A DNA stretch of 64,000 bases from Leptodesmis sichuanensis A121 (GCF_021379005.1 NZ_CP075171.1:434001-498000); one strand, 5' to 3'. Positions 9,342-19,879 are shown, counted from the stretch's first letter. The notes: generated by a model from the letters alone, not told the origin. Numbers and translations: made by a program.

Positions 9342-9689
9342 ATGGATTTTGAAGCTGGAATAGAGTCCGGGGGGCTGATGGATATTGAGGCTGTGCAAAA
9401 GACGCTCAATCGATCCAGGGCATCAGTGTATCGATATGCCAACACGGATCCGAATACCCTCAACCCGCCCTATGACCCAACTCGCCTGAATCCAGAAATG
9501 CGCCTGAATAAAGACGATGTATTGATGTTTCACCCCAATGAGGTGGCTCGCTTTGCTAGAGATGTCCTGAAGATTAAGAACGTGACGATCGAAGTGCGAG
9601 AAATGCCCAAGACGGAAACTCAGGAATTGCTGGAAGAGATTCTGGCAGAACTGCGGAGCATTCATCAGCTTTTGAAGACGCGATCGTAA
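9342..9689 (+). CDS. cyanobacterial HTH-like protein of unknown function
   Basis: About 115 residues. The core 'MDIEAVQKTLNRSRASVYRYANTD' looks like a helix-turn-helix of the excisionase/MerR-like type; it is followed by 'NPPYDPTRLNPE', 'FHPNEVARFARDVL' and a C-terminal Leu/Glu helix (ELLEEILAELRSIHQLL) suited to dimerisation. I recall similar uncharacterised proteins in other cyanobacteria. The start is uncertain: ATG at 9294, 9342 or 9378 are all in frame, and the last is preceded by GGGGGG. A DNA-binding role is inferred from the motif only. Confidence 0.7.
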   Translation: MDFEAGIESGGLMDIEAVQKTLNRSRASVYRYANTDPNTLNPPYDPTRLNPEMRLNKDDVLMFHPNEVARFARDVLKIKNVTIEVREMPKTETQELLEEILAELRSIHQLLKTRS

Positions 9690-9696
9690 AAGAAAA

Positions 9697-9720
9697 CCGG
9701 ATAGTGCGAACACTACCCGG
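9697..9720 (+). terminator. hairpin after HTH-like gene (possible terminator)
   Basis: CCGGATAGTG and CACTACCCGG pair around a CGAA tetraloop eight bases after the stop codon, with one A-C mismatch. There is no T-run, so it may be a processing/stability hairpin or a weak terminator. Confidence 0.45.
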
Positions 9721-9818
9721 ATGCGTCAAGTTCTCAATACTCAGGATGTAAACCTTGGCTAGATGCAGTCCTGTGCCGATGAGAAAAGTTTCAGTGACTG
9801 CATCTAACTTTGCGATCG

Positions 9819-10901
9819 CTATACGGTAGCCGCTGCTTTAGCTGCTACTTGATCCAGTTCGCCTTTTTTGTACTTGATAGCGTAAACTTCAACAGGTTCT
9901 TGCTTGATCTTGCTGGCATTTCCGGCAGTCCAGAATTCCTTGTACCGATCGGCACACACTTTTTGCATGTACTTAATGGAAGGCTTCAGGAAGTAGCGGG
10001 GGTCAAACTCAGAAGGCTTTGCTGCCAGTGCTTCCCGAACGGCTGCTGTGATCGCCAGACGGCAATCGGTGTCGATGTTGATCTTCCGCACACCGCTCTT
10101 GATGCCCTTTTGGATTTCTTCTACAGGTACACCGTAGGTTTCCCGGATTTGACCACCATACTGGTTGATCAGGGCCAGCAGATCTTCGGGGACGGAGGAA
10201 GACCCGTGCATCACCAGGTGGGTGTTGGGCAGGCGCTTGTGAATTTCTTCAATCCGGCTGATGGCCAGAATTTCTCCGGTCGGTTTGCGGGTGAATTTGT
10301 AAGCACCGTGGCTAGTACCGATCGCAACGGCCAGCGCATCCACTTGAGTTTGCATGACAAAATCAACAGCCTGATCCGGATCGGTTAGCAGTTGAGAGTG
10401 ATCCAGCTTCCCTTCAAATCCATGGCCATCTTCGGCTTCACCCATGCCAGTTTCCAGAGAACCTAAGCAACCCAGTTCACCTTCCACACTGGCTCCGATC
10501 GCATGAGCGACCTTCACCACTTCCTTGGTGACAGCCACGTTGTACTCGTAACTCGCAGGGGTTTTCGCATCGGCTTCCAGGGATCCGTCCATCATCACGC
10601 TGGTAAAGCCATTTTTGATTGCAGAGTAGCAGGTTGCAGGCTCGTTGCCATGATCCTGGTGCATTGCTACGGGGATATGGGGATAGGTTTCTACTGCAGC
10701 CAGAATCAGGTGGCGCAGAAAATTCTCACCAGCATAAGAACGGGCACCGCGAGAGGCTTGCAGGATCACCGGGCTATCGGTTTCATTCGCCGCCTGCATA
10801 ATCGCCTGGATCTGCTCCATGTTGTTAACGTTGAATGCAGGAATGCCGTAACCATTCTCTGCCGCGTGATCGAGCAGCAGTCGCATAGGGACAAGCGCCA
10901 T
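9819..10901 (-). CDS. fba: fructose-bisphosphate aldolase, class II
   Basis: The 360-residue zinc-dependent aldolase joins dihydroxyacetone phosphate with glyceraldehyde 3-phosphate (or erythrose 4-phosphate) in the Calvin cycle and glycolysis. Metal and catalytic residues are visible: His81-x-Asp83-His84 in MHQDHGN, the [12 protein letters not shown] segment, the GTSHGAYKF histidine and MHGSSSVP. Length and the 'C-terminal [16 protein letters not shown]' segment fit the class IIB form of cyanobacteria. An AGGAGG ribosome binding site lies eight bases before the ATG at 10901. The gene is downstream of ppc on the same strand but separated by 292 bp containing a large inverted repeat. Confidence 0.96.
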   Translation of the reverse strand: MALVPMRLLLDHAAENGYGIPAFNVNNMEQIQAIMQAANETDSPVILQASRGARSYAGENFLRHLILAAVETYPHIPVAMHQDHGNEPATCYSAIKNGFTSVMMDGSLEADAKTPASYEYNVAVTKEVVKVAHAIGASVEGELGCLGSLETGMGEAEDGHGFEGKLDHSQLLTDPDQAVDFVMQTQVDALAVAIGTSHGAYKFTRKPTGEILAISRIEEIHKRLPNTHLVMHGSSSVPEDLLALINQYGGQIRETYGVPVEEIQKGIKSGVRKINIDTDCRLAITAAVREALAAKPSEFDPRYFLKPSIKYMQKVCADRYKEFWTAGNASKIKQEPVEVYAIKYKKGELDQVAAKAAATV

Positions 10902-11070
10902 AGAGAGTCCTCCTGGTTGATTGTGGTCAGCTTTTAGACACGAGTAATGCTTAGGATAATCTTAAGATACTTTGCACTCTACAGAGTGTGTGTTCACCTA
11001 AACAAGACACAATAGTAAGCACAAATAACTATTTAATTTTCTTATAAATCTGGCTCTAGAACTGCTCACC

Positions 11071-11152
11071 GTAGGACGGGCAAAGGGCATCCCGTGCCCA
11101 TCGCATCATTTTGCTATACCTTGATGGGCACACGCTGCTTTGCCCATCCTAC
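11071..11152. repeat. large imperfect inverted repeat between ppc and fba
   Basis: The arm 11071-11102 (starting GTAGGACGGGCAAAG) pairs with 11123-11152 (its complement starts GTAGGATGGGCAAAG) around a 20-base loop. 'GGGCAAAG...TGCCCATCCTAC' hairpins are a common repeat class in cyanobacteria. It could terminate or insulate ppc transcription from fba, but no T-run follows. Confidence 0.7.
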
Positions 11153-11193
11153 TTGGGCTGTTTGAGTTTAATATGCAAGGGGTCTATTTGTCC

Positions 11194-14100
11194 TCAGCCT
11201 GTATTTCGCATTCCGGCGGCGATGCCATTAATAGTCAGCAGGGCACCGCGCAGGAGTTCGCCTTTGCTGTAGCGCGATCGCACCACTCCAGTTGTGGCCT
11301 CGTCCTTGGTTCGCCGCAGCCGTTTTAACAGGGACACTTGCAGGAAACCGAGGGGGACGATCGTGCCATTGCGTAACTGTACCGATCGTTGCAGGTCAGG
11401 ATCGCCATCCAACAGGCGTTTATGACCCGTTACCCGGAGGATCATTTCGCGGGTGAGGTAGTACTCATTCGCGATTTGCTCATAGACTGGCTCAAAGCGT
11501 GCCTTGTCCTCTGGTTTCACCAGCTCATTCACGTAATGGCGGGCAATTTGCAAATCCACCTTGGAGAGGGTCATCTCTGCTTTAGACACCACCACCTTGA
11601 AGAACGGCCACTTGAAATAGAAATACCGGAGCAATTTCAGGTGTTCTTCCGGATGCTCCTGCAAAAAGTCTCGCAGTGCAGTCCCCATACCATACCAGGA
11701 GGGCAGTAAGAATCGGCTCTGCGTCCAACTAAAGACCCAGGGAATAGCTCGCAGACTACCCAGATCCTTTTTGCCACCCCGACGAGCAGGACGAGAGCTA
11801 ATTTGCAGTTGACTGATTTCCTCGATCGGGGTCACTTCATGGAAGAAATCAACAAAATCGGGTTGTTCGTAAATCAACGCCCGGTAGTGAGCACGAGAAC
11901 GGGCTGACAGTTCTTCCATAATCTCGTGCCAGGGCTGAATGTCATCAAACCCGGTGCGCAGGAGACTGCCCTGGATCACCGCTGCCGCCACTTTCTCAAG
12001 ATTATAGAGAGCCAGTTCGGGTAGGGAATATTTAGAGGCCAGCACTTCTCCCTGTTCGGTAATCTTGATTCGCCCACAGAGACTGCGACCGGGCTGAGCC
12101 AGAATCGCCTCATAAGCAGGGCCACCCCCTCGACCAACGGAACCGCCCCGACCGTGAAAGATGCGTAATAACACACCATAGCTTTCCGCCAATTGCTGCA
12201 GACTTTGTTGAGCTTTATGGATTTCCCAGTTACTGCTCAGAAAGCCGGAATCCTTATTACTGTCGGAGTAGCCCAGCATCACTTCTTGCAGATTTGGAGC
12301 CAGTCGCCAGGGTTGCTTGCCATTGGGCAGCGGTTCGTTGATGGAAGGATGATCCCCCGCCAGCATCTTCCGATACACAGGCAACTCGAACAGGGAGGTC
12401 AGCACACGAGGGGCTTTTTGCAGATCCTCCACCGTTTCAAACAGGGGAACGACCCGTAACGTACTTACGCCTGTTGCTGGATCATACAATCCAGCTTCTT
12501 TAGCCAGGAGCAGCACTTCCAGCAGGTCGCTGGCATCGTGGCTCATGCTGATGATGTAGGTATGGCAGATTTCAGGACTGAATTCTTCCTGTAAGCGCCG
12601 CACCATGCGGAAGGTTTCGATCGTCTCGTTGGCTTTGTTCGAGAAGGGCAGTTCACCCGGAATCAGGGGGCGACGGGTTTGCAGTTCGGTGGCTAACCAG
12701 CGAATCCGTTCTTCCTCAGAAAGGTCGGTGTAGGGTTTGGGCAGAATTTGCAGGTACTCGACAATCTCATTGAAGGTGTCGGAATGGCGGGTACTTTCCT
12801 GGCGAATATCCAGGTTGGCTAAATGAAAGCCGTAAATCTTGACCTGACAGATCAGATTATCCAGATCTCGACAGGTGAGGCCCGTTTCTTGAAGGCTGCG
12901 TTGAATCAGTTCCAGTTCGGCCAGGAAAGCATCCCCAGAGCGGTAAAAGGTGGTAAGTTGCTCCGGCTGATCGGGCTGAATATACTCGCCTTTGTACATC
13001 TTCATGCTGCGATCGCGGGTATTCTCCAATCGCTGCTGAATGTAAGACAACTTCAAGCGATAAGGTTCCTGCCGATAGCGAATGGCGAGGCGATCGTAGA
13101 CTTCTGGAATTTGCAGTTGATCTTGCTCCAGGGATTCTAATAGTTCGGGCAGCACATCACTCCAGTGCAGCGATAGACTCAGCAGATCGATCAGCTTACG
13201 AACTGAGTTGATGTACTTGTCCAGTACCAGATTGCGCTGGTAACAGGCCGTCTGCCAGGTAATTTGTGGGGTGACAGAAGGGTTGCCATCGCGATCGGAA
13301 CCGACCCAGGAACCAAAGCGGCAGAAGTCCGTTTGAGGGGGCTTCAAGGTCGGGAACGAGGTTTTCATCGCCTGCTTAAACCGCTGGTAAAGCTGGGGAA
13401 TCACATCAAACAGCACTTCCTGGAAATAATGGAGCGCGTAATCCACCTCATCCAGCACCGTGGGTTTAAACTGATGCAACTCATCCGTGCGCCACCAGAG
13501 GCGAATCTCCTCCATCAGTTGCTCCCGCAGTTGCTGCTCATCCACCGAGTCAATGTCAATTCCCTGAGCGACCTGCTGTTCTTCTACCTGATCCAGTTGG
13601 CGCAGAATTCTGGCAATCCGCCGTTGCTTATCCCGGATGGTATGACGCACGATCTCCGTCGGGTGGGCGGTAAATACGAGTTGGATGTCCAGTTGATCCA
13701 GCAAATTTTGAATTTGCTGCGGTGGCACATTCAGACTTTTCAATTTGGGAAACAGCCAGTGAAACGTTCCCAGTTGGCGACGGGCATCGGGATCATGCAG
13801 AGTTTTCTCTAACAGGTCGGCTTCCAGGCGGCTGGCAGGAGTGGTATCTTCGCCTTTAGCTGTGATCGTCGTTGAGCTACTGTGACTACTTTGAGCAGCA
13901 TCTCGAACGCCAGCTCGATATTGCAGTTGGTCACGCTGTTCGTAATGCTGCTCGACGATGTTGATCAGTTGAAAGTAGAGGGCAAAGGCGCGGGCAGCCC
14001 GAATCGCCTCATTCAAATCGAGTCTTTCGACCACCTGCAAGACTTCCGACTCGACAAAGGTATTCGCTTGCCCTTCTGGCGAACACAAATGTCGCAATTG

Positions 14101-14295
14101 CTTGAGCAGATCCACCAAAGTCTGGCCGCACTCTTGTTGAAGAACGCTTTCCCATAATTCTTCAACTACTTTCAGCCGATGTCTTAAGAACAGGTCAGAG
14201 GCGGAGGAGGTTACAGCTAACTCTGCCAGAACTCTAGGCTCGATCGCTGCTCTAAAACCAAAGGCATCATCTGTCGAAGAACGTGTTGCACTCAT
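11194..14295 (-). CDS. ppc: phosphoenolpyruvate carboxylase
   Basis: The 1033-residue enzyme carboxylates PEP with bicarbonate to oxaloacetate, feeding the incomplete TCA cycle and amino acid synthesis. Hallmark motifs are all present: [13 protein letters not shown] with the catalytic His near residue 213, [16 protein letters not shown], and the Gly-rich loop [14 protein letters not shown]. The C-terminus ends [14 protein letters not shown] as expected for the family. The N-terminus carries a variable Ser/Thr-rich linker (about 150-170) typical of cyanobacterial enzymes. No obvious internal defects. Confidence 0.97.
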   Translation of the reverse strand: MSATRSSTDDAFGFRAAIEPRVLAELAVTSSASDLFLRHRLKVVEELWESVLQQECGQTLVDLLKQLRHLCSPEGQANTFVESEVLQVVERLDLNEAIRAARAFALYFQLINIVEQHYEQRDQLQYRAGVRDAAQSSHSSSTTITAKGEDTTPASRLEADLLEKTLHDPDARRQLGTFHWLFPKLKSLNVPPQQIQNLLDQLDIQLVFTAHPTEIVRHTIRDKQRRIARILRQLDQVEEQQVAQGIDIDSVDEQQLREQLMEEIRLWWRTDELHQFKPTVLDEVDYALHYFQEVLFDVIPQLYQRFKQAMKTSFPTLKPPQTDFCRFGSWVGSDRDGNPSVTPQITWQTACYQRNLVLDKYINSVRKLIDLLSLSLHWSDVLPELLESLEQDQLQIPEVYDRLAIRYRQEPYRLKLSYIQQRLENTRDRSMKMYKGEYIQPDQPEQLTTFYRSGDAFLAELELIQRSLQETGLTCRDLDNLICQVKIYGFHLANLDIRQESTRHSDTFNEIVEYLQILPKPYTDLSEEERIRWLATELQTRRPLIPGELPFSNKANETIETFRMVRRLQEEFSPEICHTYIISMSHDASDLLEVLLLAKEAGLYDPATGVSTLRVVPLFETVEDLQKAPRVLTSLFELPVYRKMLAGDHPSINEPLPNGKQPWRLAPNLQEVMLGYSDSNKDSGFLSSNWEIHKAQQSLQQLAESYGVLLRIFHGRGGSVGRGGGPAYEAILAQPGRSLCGRIKITEQGEVLASKYSLPELALYNLEKVAAAVIQGSLLRTGFDDIQPWHEIMEELSARSRAHYRALIYEQPDFVDFFHEVTPIEEISQLQISSRPARRGGKKDLGSLRAIPWVFSWTQSRFLLPSWYGMGTALRDFLQEHPEEHLKLLRYFYFKWPFFKVVVSKAEMTLSKVDLQIARHYVNELVKPEDKARFEPVYEQIANEYYLTREMILRVTGHKRLLDGDPDLQRSVQLRNGTIVPLGFLQVSLLKRLRRTKDEATTGVVRSRYSKGELLRGALLTINGIAAGMRNTG

Positions 14296-14405
14296 GGAGT
14301 CGGTTTTTCAAAGGATAATCAGACTATTTTATGGGCTATTTTGAAGTTTTGCAGTTCTTCCTGAACTCAAATTTTTAATAGCAGTCTTCAGAGAATGCTT
14401 TGAGC

Positions 14406-14645
14406 TTAGTGAGGGTCTCCTGTATCAATGGAAGAGGGCTGGCTGGGAAACTTGAGCAATGGCAAGCGATCGCCCCGAAACACCTCTTCGCTTAACTGTC
14501 CGAGTTCCTGGGCGACTTGGGTTAGGGCCTTAGTACCAACTAAACCAACTAGCAGGGGAACGGTTGTCAGACTGATGAGTAAATCAACGGGAACAACCAT
14601 CTTGGGCGAAGGTTGTTGATTGGAGGGAGCGTTCGGAGATTCCAT
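14406..14645 (-). CDS. small conserved cyanobacterial membrane protein
   Basis: The 79-residue protein has a polar, Pro-rich N-terminus, one hydrophobic helix (VVPVDLLISLTTVPLLVGLVGTKAL) and a charged tail with 'LGQLSEEVFRGDRLPLLKFP'. I recall proteins of this exact pattern in many cyanobacteria, but no assigned function. Its start is three bases from the stop of the upstream small frame at 14649-14846, so both may be one transcript. Confidence 0.7.
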   Translation of the reverse strand: MESPNAPSNQQPSPKMVVPVDLLISLTTVPLLVGLVGTKALTQVAQELGQLSEEVFRGDRLPLLKFPSQPSSIDTGDPH

Positions 14646-14648
14646 AGG

Positions 14649-14846
14649 TCAATCAGGTCGATAATTTTTGTAAAGAAAAACACTCAGAGCGTAGCCGCAG
14701 AATCCAGAGCAGATGGCGTTCATCAACCACAGCAAGCATTCATCTACTGCAATATCCGTGAGCAAAATCGGAATTTGGGTGTTCAATTCATGCAGAGGGA
14801 CTTGACGAGTTGGCGAAGGAAGCATACCTTTAATGACCGATATCAA
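14649..14846 (-). CDS. possible small single-helix membrane protein
   Basis: A 65-residue frame directly upstream of the 79-residue gene. A soluble N-terminus is followed by one hydrophobic helix with two cysteines (LLWLMNAICSGFCGYALSVFLY) and the short basic tail KNYRPD. I recognise no family. The 3-bp gap to the next gene and the clean single-helix layout argue that it is real, but no clear ribosome binding site is seen and the first 20 residues may be upstream sequence. Confidence 0.42.
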   Translation of the reverse strand: MISVIKGMLPSPTRQVPLHELNTQIPILLTDIAVDECLLWLMNAICSGFCGYALSVFLYKNYRPD

Positions 14847-14947
14847 TCGCTGACCCAGACCGTCCTTATCTATATAGATGTAACACTCCAGAAAGCCAGT
14901 CTGGAAAAAGCTTCATCGCATCAACAGACCGTTAGATATATGCTCTC

Positions 14948-17900
14948 ATGCTAAACGACGATGGACAATTCTCCACTTCCTCAACCAGTAGCCCAACTGG
15001 GAGATCTGCTGTCAAACCAGGCTCTCTGACTCGCTGGATACAGCAAGTGATTGGGCAGAGCGACATCCGGGTTAAGATGCGGTTACGGGGAAACAACCTG
15101 CATATTCTTTGCGAGGGGCCTGATTGTCCAAATGCTGAAGTGATTGTACCGCAGTTACAGGCGGCGCTGGCAACTGCCCCGCTGGCGGTCTTGTTAGGTG
15201 ACGATGCCGCCCAGGTGCATCGGGCATTGGTTCACGGTCGTCAGGTGGGACAAAAAGAGGCCGCCTGGAGCCAACGAATTAATATCGTCAGCCGCAACTC
15301 CCTCCCTCCAAAGCAACAGAAGCATCAGGGTTCTACTCATCGGGTCAATCGCACTGCCGTTTCTCCCTCCGCAACGACGATCGCTCAACCTCCTGATCCT
15401 GCCCCTGCTGCGGAACTTGATGAAACGCTGGAGTTGGCACAGCAAGGTCAGCCGGATGCGATCGCCCGCTACCTGAGCCATGCGTTTAACACCCTGAATA
15501 TTGCCATTCGCGCCAAAGTCAGGCCCTATTCCCCAAAAACTCCAAGTTCTGTAACAGACGATTCCAGGGCAGATCAGCCACCCTCAATGCACCGTTTGCT
15601 AGTGGTTTGTGAATCGATCTACAGTCCAGATCCGGCTTTGCTGGCGGCACCGATCGCCCAAAAACTGCGGGAACTGGAACTGCGGGGATTTCGGGATGCG
15701 CTGGTGTTTGGGCAGGTGAGGGGAGAAGCCCAGCCTGAGTGGGTGACTCGCGTAGACCTGACTCCACCAGATGAGATTTTGCAGGAGTGGTCTCGCTGGG
15801 GCGATATTCAGGCCATTACCCGGTTATTGAACCGATCGCTGGCCAGTCAACATCTGAAATTTTCAGCTTTGTTGAAGGACTCAACTTTACACCTGACGTG
15901 TGCGGGGGATGCTGGATCTCCTCCGGAGCAAACAACAGCGATCGCAGCGATTCGGTCGTGGCTCCAGTCTCTGGGGCCCCAGGGCATTCATGCCGTCACC
16001 ATTTATGGAGTTGCCAGTCTTCCAGATGAGTCATCTGAAGTTCTACCTGCCTGGGTTCACTGGCTAGATCTGCCTGCTGCTCACCAACCAGATCTCGCTC
16101 TACCAACTCTGGAACTGGCCAAACAGGGCAATCTGGCAGCGATTACCTTTCTGCTGACTCGCTTACTCAATCCGAACTTAGAAGATAAGTTGGCGATCGG
16201 TGGCATTCGGGTACAAATTCGCCAGAAAGAAGACCTGCTACATATCATGACGGATGCCCTGGTTTGTCCCCGTCAGGATGCGATCGCTGCCGCCATTGTT
16301 CGCTGTTTGAAACCCTTGCAGATTGCCTCCGTTGCGGGTGTCCGGATTTATGGGCGACGGGCCGGACAGCAGCAGCCTTTGTGGAATTATGGGATGGATT
16401 TCGTCCCGCGTCGCCATCGGTTAGTCCCAGAGGCAACTCCCGAATTTACTGCTTCCGATGTATATGTGGATGATCTGTTAGCTCCACCAGGCGCAATCGT
16501 CCTCTGGTCAGAGTTACCTCCCGATGATTGGCGAGCCAAACTTTATCAGTGGTTTGACTTAACCCTGAAGCAGGTGCAGCGATCGCTGATTGCCACTCAA
16601 CTCTTCATTCCCTCAGAAACGACTCGTTTGGCTCCGGCACTTGCTCCAGCTAACCTTGCCCCAACTCCCTCTTCTCGTCAACGCTTGGCTATTGCTGCAC
16701 TCTGGGGCACTGTAGGACTGCTGCTGGTTGTGCAAACCGACTGGTTACTGGGACGCTGGATTCAACCCCTGATCGCTCAGGATACAGCCCCAGCCAAACC
16801 GATTGCAGCCCCCCCTGCGGCCCCGCCAGTGGTCAGTCAGGCTGCATCTCCGATTCCTGCTGTTCCCCTGAATAAACCAAAAGTCCAGGATTGGCAGAAT
16901 TTTAATACTTCTGGATTTACGCAACCGGGCAGTACTGTAGTCAGCCCTCCAGCCAGGGAGAAAACTCCTAAAGCTCCCAGCCCCCTGCCTGCTTCACCCA
17001 TGCAGGCAAAGGCCGATCAATTGCCTGACTTCAAAGTGGACTATCCCACCTTCAATAGTCGGCAACTCGATCGCCAACTGGTGGTCTATCAGCGTTATTT
17101 AGAAGTCAATGGGCCTCCGGATGTCCTGATTGTCGGCAGTTCCAGAGCATTACGCGGAATTGACCCAACCCAACTGAAAGCCGCTCTGACCGAACAGGGC
17201 TATGCCGGGGTGAAAGTTTTCAACCTGGGAGTTAATGGGGCCACAGTACAGGTGGTAGATTGGTTGATCCGTCAGGTGTTGCCCCAGGAGAAGTTGCCCA
17301 AACTAATTTTGTTTGCTGATGGGGCGCGTGCCTTCAATAGCGGTCGGCCCGATCTGACCTATAACGGTATTCTGGCTTCTCAAGGATATCGCACACTGGT
17401 TGCAGGCACTCCGCCGATCGCCGGTACCACGGCGGCCAAAGCTGATCCTGCCCAACCGCAACCGTCTGGAGCCAATGCCAATTCCAGTCCTAACAACTCC
17501 CCGGCCTCTCCCGCCAATCCCTATCAAGCGCTCAATGAGAGCTTTAATCAGGTTCTGGGAGAATTTTCGGTGATTTATTCCCAGCGCGATCGCCTCAAAA
17601 CCAAACTGCGAGAACAACTCATAGCCTGGTTGCCGTCGCAAGGACTGTCATCGGATAGCATGATGGCATCCTCAAATAGTTTGCTCAATTCCTCTTCGCC
17701 ACCTGCTGCAGCCACCTCTGCCCCCTCCTTGACTTCTGATGGCGAAGGCATGATTGATATCGAAGGGTTTTTACCACTCTCAATTCAGTTCAATCCTGTC
17801 ACCTACTATCAAAAATATGCTCGTGTACCGGGCGATTATGATACCGACTACGAAGCGTTTAGCCTGCAAGGGATACAGACAGAAGCCCTGGTGAACCTGG

Positions 17901-18181
17901 CTCAATTTGCGAAGGCGCGGCAAATTCCTCTGATCTTTGTCAATTTACCTCTGACTCAGGAGTACCTGGATCCCATTCGCAAACAACATGAGCAAGAGTT
18001 TCAAGCCCATTTACTGAGTTTGGCTCCTCAACTAGGAATGGCCTTTCGAGATTTGAGTGGAGCCTTAACCACCCAGCCCAACTATTTCTCCGATCCCAGT
18101 CACTTAAATCGATACGGAGCCTATGAAGTTTCTCGTCGTCTGGCTCAAGATGTGATGATCCCGTGGCAGGTGACCCGATAG
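14948..18181 (+). CDS. four-module membrane protein with SGNH/DUF1574-like domain
   Basis: The 1077-residue product has three parts. Residues about 25-510 hold four diverged copies of a roughly 90-residue module, each with an 'L.I.C......' strand and ending in 'W...DL/DF'. A transmembrane helix follows at about 579-600. After a Pro-rich linker, the C-terminal domain (about 690-1077) resembles DUF1574/SGNH hydrolases: VLIVGSSR (Ser731/732), NLGVNGAT, and D1049-P-S-H1052. AlgX/DltD-like proteins with this fold acylate or deacylate envelope polysaccharides. Topology suggests a cytoplasmic N-terminus and a periplasmic SGNH domain. Enzyme activity is inferred from motifs. Confidence 0.82.
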   Translation: MLNDDGQFSTSSTSSPTGRSAVKPGSLTRWIQQVIGQSDIRVKMRLRGNNLHILCEGPDCPNAEVIVPQLQAALATAPLAVLLGDDAAQVHRALVHGRQVGQKEAAWSQRINIVSRNSLPPKQQKHQGSTHRVNRTAVSPSATTIAQPPDPAPAAELDETLELAQQGQPDAIARYLSHAFNTLNIAIRAKVRPYSPKTPSSVTDDSRADQPPSMHRLLVVCESIYSPDPALLAAPIAQKLRELELRGFRDALVFGQVRGEAQPEWVTRVDLTPPDEILQEWSRWGDIQAITRLLNRSLASQHLKFSALLKDSTLHLTCAGDAGSPPEQTTAIAAIRSWLQSLGPQGIHAVTIYGVASLPDESSEVLPAWVHWLDLPAAHQPDLALPTLELAKQGNLAAITFLLTRLLNPNLEDKLAIGGIRVQIRQKEDLLHIMTDALVCPRQDAIAAAIVRCLKPLQIASVAGVRIYGRRAGQQQPLWNYGMDFVPRRHRLVPEATPEFTASDVYVDDLLAPPGAIVLWSELPPDDWRAKLYQWFDLTLKQVQRSLIATQLFIPSETTRLAPALAPANLAPTPSSRQRLAIAALWGTVGLLLVVQTDWLLGRWIQPLIAQDTAPAKPIAAPPAAPPVVSQAASPIPAVPLNKPKVQDWQNFNTSGFTQPGSTVVSPPAREKTPKAPSPLPASPMQAKADQLPDFKVDYPTFNSRQLDRQLVVYQRYLEVNGPPDVLIVGSSRALRGIDPTQLKAALTEQGYAGVKVFNLGVNGATVQVVDWLIRQVLPQEKLPKLILFADGARAFNSGRPDLTYNGILASQGYRTLVAGTPPIAGTTAAKADPAQPQPSGANANSSPNNSPASPANPYQALNESFNQVLGEFSVIYSQRDRLKTKLREQLIAWLPSQGLSSDSMMASSNSLLNSSSPPAAATSAPSLTSDGEGMIDIEGFLPLSIQFNPVTYYQKYARVPGDYDTDYEAFSLQGIQTEALVNLAQFAKARQIPLIFVNLPLTQEYLDPIRKQHEQEFQAHLLSLAPQLGMAFRDLSGALTTQPNYFSDPSHLNRYGAYEVSRRLAQDVMIPWQVTR

Positions 18182-18253
18182 CCAGTTGAGAATTGGGAGT
18201 TGGGAGAATCGTCGTTAAAATGAAGGGGAGTATTAAAAAATGTAAAGAACTTC

Positions 18254-19879
18254 ATGGCCAGAAAACGGGTTGTTGTGGTTGGGGCTGGTATCGGCGGTTT
18301 AACGGCAGGCGCACTGCTGGCTCATAAAGGCTATTCTGTTTTGATTCTGGATCAGGCTTTGGTGCCAGGTGGGTGCGCTTCAACCTTTCGGCGACAAGGA
18401 TTTACTTTTGATGTGGGGGCTACTCAGGTCGCCGGATTGGAACCGGGTGGAATTCACCATCGCATTTTTTCAGAGTTAGCGATCGATCTGCCAGCGGCCA
18501 CTCCCTGCGATCCGGCCTGTGCGGTTTATTTACCAGACGAAACTGAACCGATTAACGTCTGGCGGGATCCGGAGCGATGGCAAGCCGAGCGGCAACGACA
18601 ATTTCCCGGTAGCGAACCCTTCTGGCAACTGCTGGCCGATTTATTTCGTTACAGTTGGGCCTTTCAATCCCGCAATCCCGTATTGCCACCCCGCAATCTC
18701 TGGGATTTATGGCAACTGGTGCAGGCCGTTCGTCCCGATACACTCCTGACGCTGCCCCATACCTTCTCCACGGTAGGTGATGCCTTACGAGGATATCGAT
18801 TGGAGCACGACAAACGGCTGAAAACCTTTTTGGATCTGCAACTCAAGCTTTATTCCCAGGTGGATGCAGAGGAAACCGCTCTCCTATATGCCGCCACTGC
18901 ATTGAGTGTGTCGCAATCCCCTCAGGGACTGTTTCACCTGCAGGGGAGTATGCAAACGCTCAGCGATCGCCTCGTTGCTGCTCTGGAACGAGACAGTGGC
19001 AAGCTACTGATGCGCCACACCGTAGAACAGATTTATACAGACGCAGGTCGGATTACAGGTGTGCGAGTCCGCAACCAGAAGACAGGCGCAACCTGGATAG
19101 AACCTGCCGATCACGTTGTTGCCAATGTCACGGTGCAAAATCTCGTGCAACTTTTAGGCGATCAGGCTCCCAAAGGCTATCAACAGCGGGTAGAAAAACT
19201 TCCTCCCGCCTCTGGTGCTTTTGTCATTTATCTGGGTGTGGAGGCCAGTGCCATTCCAGAAAACTGCCCTCCCCATCTGCAGTTCCTATATGACTACGAT
19301 GGCCCGATCGGGGAGAATAATTCCCTGTTTGTCTCTGTCAGCAAACCGGGCGATGGCCGTGCTCCAGCAGGAAAAGCGACGATTATTGCCTCCTCTTTTA
19401 CAAATGTGGAAGCATGGTGGAAGGAAGAAGCGGGGAGCGGGGAGCAGGAATTGGGGATGAGGGATTGGGGATTAGGGATGAGGGATGAGGAAATTCAACA
19501 TTCAACATTCAACATTCAACATTATGCCCAGCACATCCCAAATCCCAAATCTAAAATCCAAAATCCCTACGATCGCCTTAAGCAAGCTTATACCGATACC
19601 GCGATCGCCCGTCTGAGCCAGTTTTTCAACCTGAACGACCAGACCATTCTGCATATAGAATCGGCGACTCCCCGCACTTTTGCCCGGTTTACGGGGCGCG
19701 ATCGGGGGATTGTCGGCGGCATTGGGCAACGTCTGTCTACCTTTGGGCCATTTGGATTTGCCAACCGAACGCCCATTCAGCATCTTTGGCTGGTCGGAGA
19801 CAGCACCCACCCCGGTGAAGGCACGGCTGGAGTCAGCTATTCTGCCTTAACTGTCGTTCGACAAATCGAAGCAGAATAA
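18254..19879 (+). CDS. crtD: FAD-dependent carotenoid desaturase, CrtD-like
   Basis: The 541-residue flavoprotein begins with the dinucleotide-binding motif VVVVGAGIGGLTAGALLA and the carotenoid-oxidase continuation LVPGGCASTFRRQGFTFDVGAT; it ends with GDSTHPGEGTAGVSYSALTV, the C-terminal FAD site. Among the cyanobacterial desaturase/isomerase family this resembles CrtD, the C-3',4' desaturase of myxol glycoside synthesis, more than CrtH prolycopene isomerase; the assignment within the family is not certain. Residues about 393-438 are encoded by heptamer repeats and appear to be a recent in-frame insertion. It follows the SGNH protein gene by 72 bp. Confidence 0.8.
   Translation: MARKRVVVVGAGIGGLTAGALLAHKGYSVLILDQALVPGGCASTFRRQGFTFDVGATQVAGLEPGGIHHRIFSELAIDLPAATPCDPACAVYLPDETEPINVWRDPERWQAERQRQFPGSEPFWQLLADLFRYSWAFQSRNPVLPPRNLWDLWQLVQAVRPDTLLTLPHTFSTVGDALRGYRLEHDKRLKTFLDLQLKLYSQVDAEETALLYAATALSVSQSPQGLFHLQGSMQTLSDRLVAALERDSGKLLMRHTVEQIYTDAGRITGVRVRNQKTGATWIEPADHVVANVTVQNLVQLLGDQAPKGYQQRVEKLPPASGAFVIYLGVEASAIPENCPPHLQFLYDYDGPIGENNSLFVSVSKPGDGRAPAGKATIIASSFTNVEAWWKEEAGSGEQELGMRDWGLGMRDEEIQHSTFNIQHYAQHIPNPKSKIQNPYDRLKQAYTDTAIARLSQFFNLNDQTILHIESATPRTFARFTGRDRGIVGGIGQRLSTFGPFGFANRTPIQHLWLVGDSTHPGEGTAGVSYSALTVVRQIEAE
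19431..19567 (+). repeat. heptamer repeats inserted in frame in crtD-like gene
   Basis: A G-rich run (GGGGAGC, then GGGATGA / GGGATTG units), four exact ATTCAAC heptamers (19493-19520), and an AATCC(C)AAA(AT) tail lie inside the coding sequence. The same heptamer families are intergenic elsewhere (1117-1229, 33390-33420). The insertion of about 45 codons has no stop and preserves the frame. Confidence 0.75.
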
